Assembly: GCA_937890135.1 (NCBI GenBank)
Contig: CALBYC010000056.1
Coordinates: 1-6,304, forward strand
Direction: 5' to 3'
From: an uncultured Parabacteroides sp.
GTDB taxonomy: Bacteria; Bacteroidota; Bacteroidia; Bacteroidales; Tannerellaceae
Length of the DNA: 6,304 nt
Notes under the pieces: generated by a model
Database searches by the model: none
What the model saw: the letters and a program-made list of their open reading frames with translations, nothing else
Told to the model about the DNA's origin: nothing
Position numbers and translations under genes: made by a program
Shown here: in pieces, positions 1-5,685 of the stretch
Position numbering within the stretch: position 1 is the stretch's first letter
Layout: each line of letters begins with the position of its first letter

Positions 1-2
1 GC

Positions 3-1010
3 AACGCAGGGCGCGGATGGATTTCTCCATTGAAACTAAGCCGGACGAATGAACCGGACGATTATTTCATCTCTTCCTCTTTGCGGGAATGGACGGCGGG
101 GCGTTGCACCCAGCGTATCCCTAAGACAACGATTGGCATTGGCGGCGTAGGAATACGCAGCAATTCTTCTTCTATCAACCTGAACGTGGCGATTGCTCCG
201 AAAAATGGAGCAGGCTACTCTTTCAATCAGGCCATTTTATATCGAAAAGACGATTCGATGCCTATGCTTCCGACAGACAAGAGCAAGCAGATAGCCACAG
301 CCTCATTGGCCGATACTTCTTATGTAAGCGGAGTCGTTGCTGATACATTCAGACTGGATTGCCTTTCCGACACATTGCTTTTGCATAGTACGAGACGCAA
401 GCAGGGAACCGATCGGCTGTTGCCGGCATCATCGTTTAATAACACCTATTATGGTTTTAACTTGACGAACGGGAAACCGGGCATTCTTTATCATTCAATT
501 GGCGTGAATGGAGCAATGTATGTCCATTATACAGATACAAATTATGTAAAACAATTGGCATTGCTTCGCCCTCAGCTACTGATTGTGTCGTTAGGCACAA
601 ACGAGACATTTGGACGTAGATATTCGAACGTTGAATTTGAATGCCAAATAAAATCTTTTCTGTCTATGGTGAAACGGGAAATGCCGGAGGTTGAAATCCT
701 GCTGACAACTCCCCCCGAATGTTATAAACGTACATACAAAAATAAAAAACGTATATATGTGCGGAACGCTAATACGGAAAAAGCCGCCGGCATCTTGAAA
801 CGGGTCGCTAAGGAAGAGAATGTGGTCTGTTGGGATTTGTTCTCAGCCACAGGCGGCAGCAACTCTTGCAGGAAATGGAAGACACAACATTTAATGGCAA
901 GAGATCGAATCCATTTTGACCGACAAGGTTATGAGGAACAGGGCTTATTGCTTTATCGGGCATTCATGAATAGTTATAATGAACATTTGAAAAAACTGGG
1001 GAATCTATAA
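3..1010 (+). CDS. SGNH/GDSL-family hydrolase, 5'-truncated by the window edge
   Basis: This is the C-terminal part of an SGNH/GDSL hydrolase, probably periplasmic and acting as an O-acyl transferase or esterase on a glycan. The frame is open to the window edge. A TTG at 30 could be read as a start, but the residues before it (NAGRGWISP) continue the family pattern, so the true start and the block I catalytic Ser lie upstream. Counting from the codon at 30, block II is SIGVNGA (Gly158, Asn160, Gly161), block III is SLGTNE (Gly189-Asn191), and the catalytic Asp/His pair is in DRIHF (Asp292, His295; nt 903-914). About 110 residues of beta-rich sequence (roughly 35-150) precede block II, which suggests an inserted beta domain between blocks I and II. 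The TAA stop overlaps the ATG of the downstream MBOAT gene, so the two are very likely translationally coupled and functional partners. The substrate cannot be told from the sequence. Confidence 0.88.
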   Translation, partial: NAGRGWISPLKLSRTNEPDDYFISSSLREWTAGRCTQRIPKTTIGIGGVGIRSNSSSINLNVAIAPKNGAGYSFNQAILYRKDDSMPMLPTDKSKQIATASLADTSYVSGVVADTFRLDCLSDTLLLHSTRRKQGTDRLLPASSFNNTYYGFNLTNGKPGILYHSIGVNGAMYVHYTDTNYVKQLALLRPQLLIVSLGTNETFGRRYSNVEFECQIKSFLSMVKREMPEVEILLTTPPECYKRTYKNKKRIYVRNANTEKAAGILKRVAKEENVVCWDLFSATGGSNSCRKWKTQHLMARDRIHFDRQGYEEQGLLLYRAFMNSYNEHLKKLGNL

Positions 1011-2584
1011 TGCTTGGGACTTTGATTTTATTCGGAAAAGAAATAGGAATGGGATATTTGAATGATTTGTCTTTTGACAAATTGGGCGAGATTCTTTCTT
1101 ACCAGCCGTCATCGCCCATGTTGTTCAGCAGTGGGCTTTTCTTTGTGCTTTTCTTGTTCTTCAGCTTTTTTTATATACTTTTCCGTAAGCACACGTTGCT
1201 TCGTTTGATATATGTGACGTTGTTCTCCCTCTATTTTTATTACAAGAGCAGTGGCATCTGGTTTGGATTGTTGGTTTTTACGGCTACGTCCGATTTTTTT
1301 ATCGCCCACTTAATCAGCCAAGCAAATAATGTCAGCCGGAAAAAATGGCTGGTAACGCTAAGCCTGTGCATCAACTTGGGAATGTTGGGGTATTTTAAAT
1401 ATTTCAATTTCTTGCGCGAGTTGGGCATGTCGGCGCTGCACGAATTAGGGGACTGGTTCAATTATGCCCCTTGGCAATCTTTTACTGTCGAGCATCTGGA
1501 TATATTTTTGCCTGTCGGCATTTCTTTCTTTACCTTCCAAAGCATCAGTTACGTGATAGATGTATACCGGGGAAGGATCAAGCCCCTTGGAAGATGGATT
1601 GATTATTTGTTTTATATTTCTTTTTTCCCGCAATTAGTCGCAGGGCCGATTGTGCGTGCCCGGGATTTCATCCCTCAAATATATCGTGAACCGATGGTCA
1701 CGCGCGCGGAGTTCGGGGAAGGCTTGTTCTTGATTCTATGCGGACTGATAAAAAAATGTGTCATTTCGGATTATATCAGCTTGAATTTTGTTGATCGGGT
1801 ATTTGATGCCCCGACGCTTTACACGGGAATAGAGAATTTAATAGGTGTCTATGGCTATACCCTGCAAATATATTGTGATTTTTCCGGCTATTCCGACATG
1901 GCAATCGGCATTGCTTTGCTTTTAGGTTTCCGTTTCAACATCAATTTTGATTCACCCTATCAGTCTGCCACCATTACTGAATTTTGGAGGCGGTGGCACA
2001 TATCTTTGTCCAGCTGGTTGAAAGATTATCTCTACATTTCTTTGGGAGGAAACCGCAAAGGAAGAACCCGCACCTATATCAACTTATTGTTGACAATGCT
2101 ATTGGGAGGGCTATGGCATGGAGCGTCCGTCCGTTTCCTCCTTTGGGGAGTGTTGCATGGGATATCATTGGCCATCCATAAAGCAGTCATGTCCGCATTT
2201 CCGAGTTTCAAGAAAACGGGGGCGGAGATGCCATTGAGCCGTCGTATCATAGGGACAGTCCTGACTTTTCATTTGGTATGTTTCGGCTGGATTCTTTTTC
2301 GAGCCGATTCCATGCAAAAAGTAGGAGAGATATTAACTCAGATATGGACTAATTTCCATCCGGAGATATTTATGCAATTCGTAACAGGATATAAGACAGT
2401 CTTTGTCTTGATGCTTTTGGGCTATTTATTCCATTTCATGCCCAAACGAATCGTGAATGTCATGCAAGAAGCAGTGACTCGTTCCCCCCTGTTGCTGCAA
2501 GCACTGATATTGGCGGTGGCTATTTTCATCGTTGTCCAATTTAGAAGTGCTGGGGTTCAGCCATTTATCTACTTCCAGTTTTGA
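1010..2584 (+). CDS. MBOAT-family membrane O-acyltransferase (AlgI/DltB type)
   Basis: This is a 524-residue polytopic inner-membrane protein of the MBOAT family, like AlgI of alginate acetylation and DltB of D-alanylation. Members pass an acyl group from a cytoplasmic donor across the membrane to an extracytoplasmic acceptor. It has about a dozen hydrophobic segments, starting at roughly 38-58, 63-80, 83-102 and 112-132. Family landmarks appear in order: LPVGISFFTFQSISY (167-181), FFPQLVAGPIVR (205-216), QIYCDFSGYSDMAIG (286-300), EFWRRWHISLSSWLKDYLY (324-342, His330) and GGLWHGAS (366-373). His370 aligns with the catalytic MBOAT histidine. The C-terminus VQPFIYFQF is typical of Bacteroidetes members, and the length is normal. 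ATG 1010 overlaps the SGNH stop (TAATG). ATG 1049 (Met14) is a credible alternative start, because the protein from there (MGYLNDLSF) resembles the usual family N-terminus. The neighbouring SGNH gene supports a two-part O-acylation system. The acetyl donor and the glycan are inferred from the family. Confidence 0.95.
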   Translation: MLGTLILFGKEIGMGYLNDLSFDKLGEILSYQPSSPMLFSSGLFFVLFLFFSFFYILFRKHTLLRLIYVTLFSLYFYYKSSGIWFGLLVFTATSDFFIAHLISQANNVSRKKWLVTLSLCINLGMLGYFKYFNFLRELGMSALHELGDWFNYAPWQSFTVEHLDIFLPVGISFFTFQSISYVIDVYRGRIKPLGRWIDYLFYISFFPQLVAGPIVRARDFIPQIYREPMVTRAEFGEGLFLILCGLIKKCVISDYISLNFVDRVFDAPTLYTGIENLIGVYGYTLQIYCDFSGYSDMAIGIALLLGFRFNINFDSPYQSATITEFWRRWHISLSSWLKDYLYISLGGNRKGRTRTYINLLLTMLLGGLWHGASVRFLLWGVLHGISLAIHKAVMSAFPSFKKTGAEMPLSRRIIGTVLTFHLVCFGWILFRADSMQKVGEILTQIWTNFHPEIFMQFVTGYKTVFVLMLLGYLFHFMPKRIVNVMQEAVTRSPLLLQALILAVAIFIVVQFRSAGVQPFIYFQF

Positions 2585-2593
2585 AAAAAGACA

Positions 2594-2719
2594 ATGCCGT
2601 TTTGCGAATTTGATATAAGACAAGACAAAATAATAAGAAATGATGTAATTTTGCAAGCAAAATATTTCAAGACAATCTTGGACAGTCTTTGGAGTAAGCT
2701 GCCGATTGTCCTTTCCTGA
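2594..2719 (+). CDS. possible 41-codon small ORF after the MBOAT gene
   Basis: An ATG 9 nt after the MBOAT stop opens a 41-codon frame ending at TGA 2717-2719. It is preceded by a purine-rich stretch (gaaaaaag) that could serve as a weak ribosome binding site. The product would start MPFCEFDIRQDK and end LPIVLS, with mixed charge, one Cys, one Trp and no clear membrane segment or known motif. It overlaps two inverted repeats and a -7-like promoter box, and a frame of this length can arise by chance in a gap of this size. I do not recognise it. It is listed as a candidate only. Confidence 0.15.
   Translation: MPFCEFDIRQDKIIRNDVILQAKYFKTILDSLWSKLPIVLS
2646..2653 (+). promoter_or_regulatory. 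candidate Bacteroidetes -7 box (TAATTTTG), no -33 partner
   Basis: TAATTTTG fits the Bacteroidetes -7 consensus TAnnTTTG exactly. The positions where a -33 TTTG should be (about 2620-2628) read caagacaaa and do not match; the nearest TTTG upstream ends at 2612, too far away. If used, it would give the thioredoxin-like gene at 2820 a leader of about 160 nt. A second, imperfect box, TATGTTTA at 2795-2802, lies closer to that gene and also lacks a -33 element. The true promoter of that gene is therefore unresolved. Confidence 0.25.
2648..2663. repeat. 16-bp inverted repeat overlapping the candidate -7 box
   Basis: The arms ATTTTGC and GCAAAAT are perfect reverse complements separated by AA. The left arm covers most of the TAATTTTG box, the geometry expected for a dimeric repressor's operator. 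The arms are AT-rich and could also be chance. There is no second copy elsewhere in the window and no regulator gene nearby. Confidence 0.3.
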
Positions 2720-2728
2720 GAATCAGGA
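2714..2728 (+). repeat. small intergenic hairpin (TCCTGA-gaa-TCAGGA)
   Basis: This is a perfect 6-bp stem with a GAA triloop. An outer GCCG (2701-2704) can pair with CGGC (2731-2734) around it, and another small hairpin (CAAGA-caa-TCTTG, 2668-2680) lies just upstream. There is no T-run after it, so it is not a convincing intrinsic terminator for the MBOAT operon. It may be part of a structured leader or 3' end. I recognise no riboswitch family. Confidence 0.4.
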
Positions 2729-2819
2729 GCCGGCTGCCTTGTTTAGTGATAAAAAGGGTATAAAGGGATAAGGATAAAAACTTTATCTGTCGGTTATGTT
2801 TAACTTAAAATATGATTAA

Positions 2820-3326
2820 ATGAAGCTAAAAGCTTGTTTTCTCGTAGTGTCTGTGCTGCTGATAGGAATAGCGGCGGACTCTAAAGATGCAAAGCCGGTA
2901 GAGGGTGTGAATCCTGGAGACTTTGCTCCGAGAATTGTAGTGAACGGGAATGAGTCCGAGATTCATTTTCAAAATCCCGATGGCCGTTTCACGCTGGTGA
3001 ATTTTTGGGCAGCTTATGATGCCGAGTCAAGGGCGGAGAATGTGTTATTGTGGAATGCTGTAAGGAAACTGAATGGCTCTACGGAAAAAGTATCCATGTG
3101 TTCCATTTCATTGGATGAACGGAATTCAGTTTTCGAGGAGACGATAAGAGCGGATAAACTGGACAGAACCACGCAATTGCATGAAGAGAAAGGATGCCAG
3201 TCCGATGTGTACAGGAAGTACAAGCTGGAAAGAGGATTGCGAAATTTCCTGATAGATGACCGAGGCATCATAGTCGCGACGAACATTTCCTCCGAATCGT
3301 TGGCGGAATTGGGAAAGCGGATTTAA
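2820..3326 (+). CDS. secreted thioredoxin-fold (TlpA-like) protein lacking the CxxC motif
   Basis: The product is 168 residues. A type I signal peptide (charged MKLK, then a hydrophobic run to about Ala19) places it in the periplasm or envelope; no Cys sits at the expected cleavage point, so it is not a lipoprotein. The rest follows the TlpA/redoxin pattern: PGDFAPRI (32-39) is the usual opening, FTLVNFWAAYD (57-67) is the strand and helix that normally carry the active site, and NFLIDDRGIIVA (142-153) is the usual late FLID strand. Where the family has WCxxC, this protein has Y66-D67-A-E-S70, so both active-site cysteines are replaced. The position normally holding the cis-proline before FLID is Leu140. 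Mature cysteines remain only at 93 and 126, far apart in sequence. It is probably a non-redox binding or scaffold protein; its partner is unknown. TAA directly before the ATG (2817-2819) excludes an earlier in-frame start. Confidence 0.85.
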   Translation: MKLKACFLVVSVLLIGIAADSKDAKPVEGVNPGDFAPRIVVNGNESEIHFQNPDGRFTLVNFWAAYDAESRAENVLLWNAVRKLNGSTEKVSMCSISLDERNSVFEETIRADKLDRTTQLHEEKGCQSDVYRKYKLERGLRNFLIDDRGIIVATNISSESLAELGKRI

Positions 3327-3343
3327 TCGATTTAAAACAACTT

Positions 3344-3384
3344 TGCAAAGGCGAGCCGGGAATGATTCCCGGCTCGCCTTTGCA
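3344..3384 (+). terminator. 19-bp perfect hairpin, probable terminator of the thioredoxin-like gene
   Basis: The arms 3344-3362 and 3366-3384 are exact reverse complements around a TGA triloop. The GC-rich core (GGCGAGCCGGG) is flanked by AAA on the left and TTT on the right. It begins 18 nt after the stop of the thioredoxin-like gene, as expected for a rho-independent terminator. The T-tract is short and interrupted (CCTTTGCACGTTTC), so termination may be incomplete. Its 3' arm also carries the -33 box of the next gene's promoter. Confidence 0.75.
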
Positions 3385-3409
3385 CGTTTCATACAAAATC
3401 GTACCTTTG
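3379..3409 (+). promoter_or_regulatory. Bacteroidetes promoter for the TRIC-channel gene
   Basis: The -33 TTTG is at 3379-3382 and the -7 TACCTTTG at 3402-3409, separated by exactly 19 bp; both match consensus. Transcription would begin a few bases after 3409, leaving a leader of only about 10-15 nt before ATG 3427. The -33 box is inside the 3' arm of the upstream terminator hairpin. Confidence 0.75.
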
Positions 3410-3426
3410 CCCCCAAATTAGAAAGA

Positions 3427-4038
3427 ATGATAGACTTTATAACATTTTGTGATTATTCTGGGACGTTCGCTTTTGCCATCAGTGGCATCCGATTGGCATC
3501 GGCCAAGAAATTTGATTGGTTTGGGGCTTATGTCGTAGGTGCCGTAACCGCGGTGGGAGGCGGGACATTGCGTGATATACTTCTTAACATGACACCCTTT
3601 TGGATGACACAAGCATCTTATCTGATAATTTCGGGCTTGGCTCTTCTCTTTGTCTTGCTTTTCCGTAGATATACCATTCGTTTGAACAATACCTTTTTCA
3701 TCTTCGACGCTGTGGGTTTGGGATTATTTGCCGTGGTCGGCATAGCCAAAACCATTGAGTGTGGCTTCCCGTTCTGGACAGCGATTATTATGGGAACGGT
3801 CACAGGCGCATTCGGCGGGATGATGCGTGATATTTTGATAAACGAAGACCCTTTGATTTTCCGCAAAGACATCTACGCATTGGCATGTGTTTTTGGAGGT
3901 TTTGTCTATTATGCTTGCAACAAGCTTAGGCTGCCTGTGGATCTTACTCAATCCATCTCCGCCATTTCCGTATTCATCGCACGAGTGCTCTCTGTCCGCT
4001 ATCATCTCAGTTTGCCCGTTTTGAAAGGTGAAGAATAG
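3427..4038 (+). CDS. TRIC-type cation channel family protein (UPF0126)
   Basis: This is a 203-residue inner-membrane protein of the trimeric intracellular cation channel family, related to E. coli YadS and YicG. It shows the expected internal duplication. Repeat 1 runs from SGTFAFAISGIRLA (11-24) to AVGGGTLRDILL (42-53); repeat 2 runs from FDAVGLGLFAVVGIA (93-107) to GAFGGMMRDIL (127-137). The paired GG..RD signatures (Gly44-Asp50, Gly130-Asp135) mark the glycine-broken pore helices of the family. About seven hydrophobic segments and the length fit. Characterised members conduct monovalent cations, mainly K+; this protein's role is inferred from that. The frame stays open upstream into the terminator hairpin, but ATG 3427 is the first Met after the promoter and has GAAAGA directly before it, so I use it. 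The gene has its own promoter and appears monocistronic. Confidence 0.93.
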   Translation: MIDFITFCDYSGTFAFAISGIRLASAKKFDWFGAYVVGAVTAVGGGTLRDILLNMTPFWMTQASYLIISGLALLFVLLFRRYTIRLNNTFFIFDAVGLGLFAVVGIAKTIECGFPFWTAIIMGTVTGAFGGMMRDILINEDPLIFRKDIYALACVFGGFVYYACNKLRLPVDLTQSISAISVFIARVLSVRYHLSLPVLKGEE

Positions 4039-4078
4039 CCGGTTGACTGTGTAATCTTTGAAAAGCAGGCTGATATTT

Positions 4079-4109
4079 TTTGTTTTTCATAAAATTCTTC
4101 CTATATTTG
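4079..4109 (+). promoter_or_regulatory. Bacteroidetes promoter for the lemA-M48-receptor operon
   Basis: The -33 TTTG at 4079-4082 and -7 TATATTTG at 4102-4109 are 19 bp apart, the same spacing as the promoter at 3379-3409, and both match consensus. The predicted leader is about 25 nt and ends in an AAAAGAG stretch next to ATG 4140. This is the only convincing promoter upstream of the three following genes. Confidence 0.75.
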
Positions 4110-4139
4110 AGCTGTTTTAATCAAAAATAGAAAAGAGTT

Positions 4140-4697
4140 ATGACTACGTTGATTATCATTGCTGTTATAATCGTGTTAGGCTTTTGGGCCGTATCGATGT
4201 ACAACCGATTGGTGAAATTAAGAAACAACCGGGAGAATGCTTTTGCGGATATAGATGTCCAATTGAAACAAAGACACGATTTGGTGCCGCAGCTGGTTGC
4301 GGTGGTCAAAGGTTATGCCACGCATGAAAAAGACACATTGGACAAGGTCGTCGCAGCGCGTAACGGAGCTGTCGCCGCTCAAACGATAGATGATAAAATC
4401 AAGGCGGAAAATGTGTTGAGTTCTGCATTGGCAGGATTGAAGGTGGCTGTCGAAGCTTATCCGGACCTGAAAGCCAATCAGAATTTTATCCAATTGCAAG
4501 AAGAGATCTCCGATTTGGAGAACAAGCTGGCAGCGGTACGCCGTTATTTCAATTCTGCTACCCGCGAATTGAACAATGCGGTAGAAACGTTCCCGTCAAA
4601 TATTGTCGCCGGAATGTTTGGCTTTAAGAGAGAAATCATGTTTGATTTAGGCGAGCAGCGTTCTACTTTGGACGAGGCTCCTAAAATCAGCTTTTGA
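4140..4697 (+). CDS. lemA: LemA family protein
   Basis: This is a 185-residue LemA-family protein with the expected order: a short N-terminal membrane anchor (about 3-19), then a long helical domain. Signatures are YNRLVKLRNNRENAFADIDV (21-40), QLKQRHDLVPQLV (41-53), the central AYPDLKANQNFIQLQEEI (106-123), and the end VETFPSNIVAGMFGFK (148-163). The length is typical. The family's molecular function is unsettled; it is widespread and often adjacent to membrane proteases or TPM-domain proteins, and in some bacteria is tied to envelope stress. The start is well supported: an in-frame TAG at 4128 blocks extension upstream, and the promoter and a purine-rich RBS-like stretch lie just before it. 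The stop is 3 nt from the M48 start, a strong sign of co-expression and probably of joint function. Confidence 0.95.
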   Translation: MTTLIIIAVIIVLGFWAVSMYNRLVKLRNNRENAFADIDVQLKQRHDLVPQLVAVVKGYATHEKDTLDKVVAARNGAVAAQTIDDKIKAENVLSSALAGLKVAVEAYPDLKANQNFIQLQEEISDLENKLAAVRRYFNSATRELNNAVETFPSNIVAGMFGFKREIMFDLGEQRSTLDEAPKISF

Positions 4698-4700
4698 TAA

Positions 4701-5675
4701 ATGGAATATGTAGGTATACAAACCCAGCAGAGCAGGAACAATTTCCGTTCCATGCTCTTGCTCTGTATGTTCCCATGCTTGGTCGTCGGATTGACCTATT
4801 TGTTTTGTTTCTTGTTGCATTATTTGGCCATGAGCGACGACATGACGACCTATGACGATGTGATAAGTTATACGAACAGCATGTTCCTCCATGTCATCCC
4901 TTATGTTGTCGGAGGAGTGCTGGTTTGGTTTTTAATCGCCTATTTCGCAAATACCAGCATCATTGATTCGGCGACAGGGGCCGTCCCTTTGCAACGTAAG
5001 GATAACAAAAGGGTATATAACCTGGTGGAAAACCTCTGCATGAGCCAAGGCATGAAAATGCCAAAGATTCATATCATATATGACAATTCGCTAAACGCTT
5101 TTGCCAGCGGAATCAATGAACGTACTTATACGCTGACATTTACCAAAGGAATCATAGACAAGCTGGATGATGAAGAATTGGAAGGAGTGATAGGGCATGA
5201 GCTTACCCACATTCGCAACCATGATGTGCGTCTGCTGATAATATCGATTGTATTTGTCGGCATCTTCTCTATGATTGCACAGATATGTATGCGATGGATT
5301 TTCTATTCTTCCTATACGCCGAGAAGACGTGACGAAAAAAACAACGGCACGATTGTCGTTGTCCTTCTGGCCATGGTCGTTGCTGCGATTGGTTATTTCT
5401 TCGCATTGTTGATGCGCTTTGCCATTTCCCGGAAAAGAGAGTACATGGCGGATGCGGGTTCTGCGGAAATGACAAAGAATCCTTTGGCTTTGGCTCGTGC
5501 CTTGCGCAAGATTTCCGCCGACCCGGATATTGAGTCCGTCAAACGGGCGGATGTCGCACAGTTGTTCATTGAGGATCCCGTCCAACAGTCTGTTGGTTTG
5601 TTCGGTGGATTGAACCGCATCTTCGCGACACACCCGCCGATTGAAAAACGGATAAAAATATTAGAGCAATTTTAG
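4701..5675 (+). CDS. M48-family (HtpX-like) membrane zinc metalloprotease
   Basis: This 324-residue integral-membrane protease of family M48 probably degrades damaged or misassembled membrane proteins. Hydrophobic segments are near 17-43, 62-84, 178-203 and 216-240, with the protease core between and after the second pair. The zinc motif is GHELTH (His166, Glu167, His170); the downstream glutamate of SRKREYMAD (Glu247, with Asp251) is the expected third ligand. The segment NSLNAFASG (129-137) before HExxH and ATHPPIEKRI (309-318) at the C-terminus are both family hallmarks. All catalytic residues are present. It is slightly longer than E. coli HtpX. An in-frame TAA at 4698 directly before ATG 4701 fixes the earliest start. 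It sits 3 nt after lemA and 10 nt before the receptor gene. The name htpX is not used because M48 paralogues are hard to separate from sequence alone. Confidence 0.94.
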   Translation: MEYVGIQTQQSRNNFRSMLLLCMFPCLVVGLTYLFCFLLHYLAMSDDMTTYDDVISYTNSMFLHVIPYVVGGVLVWFLIAYFANTSIIDSATGAVPLQRKDNKRVYNLVENLCMSQGMKMPKIHIIYDNSLNAFASGINERTYTLTFTKGIIDKLDDEELEGVIGHELTHIRNHDVRLLIISIVFVGIFSMIAQICMRWIFYSSYTPRRRDEKNNGTIVVVLLAMVVAAIGYFFALLMRFAISRKREYMADAGSAEMTKNPLALARALRKISADPDIESVKRADVAQLFIEDPVQQSVGLFGGLNRIFATHPPIEKRIKILEQF

Positions 5676-5685
5676 GATTACAACC

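Noticed and set aside
30..32. TTG as the true start of the SGNH gene
   Set aside because: The upstream codons in frame are open and look like family sequence, and a protein starting here would lack the signal peptide and the block I catalytic Ser.
1984..2181. 65-codon + strand open frame inside the MBOAT gene
   Set aside because: It is an alternative frame across the most conserved MBOAT motifs (FWRRWH to GGLWHG), with no independent start signal or recognisable product.
2755..2780. Purine-rich stretch with short repeats (aaaaagggtataaagggataaggataaaaa)
   Set aside because: The AAGGGATA-like units are too short and irregular to call a tandem repeat or binding-site array; AT-rich composition explains them.
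3343..3426. N-terminal extension of the TRIC protein from a TTG at 3343
   Set aside because: These codons fall in the terminator hairpin and promoter, and transcription should begin downstream of 3409. Family similarity begins at ATG 3427.
4037..4087. Intrinsic terminator after the TRIC gene
   Set aside because: A T-rich run (4076-4087) is present, but the only stem before it is a 4-bp AGCC/GGCT pairing with a 27-nt loop. The T-run also contains the -33 box of the next promoter.
5091..5633. 180-codon open frame on the - strand
   Set aside because: It is the antisense shadow of the M48 protease, covering its HExxH motif and C-terminal ATHPP motif. The product has no coherent family features.
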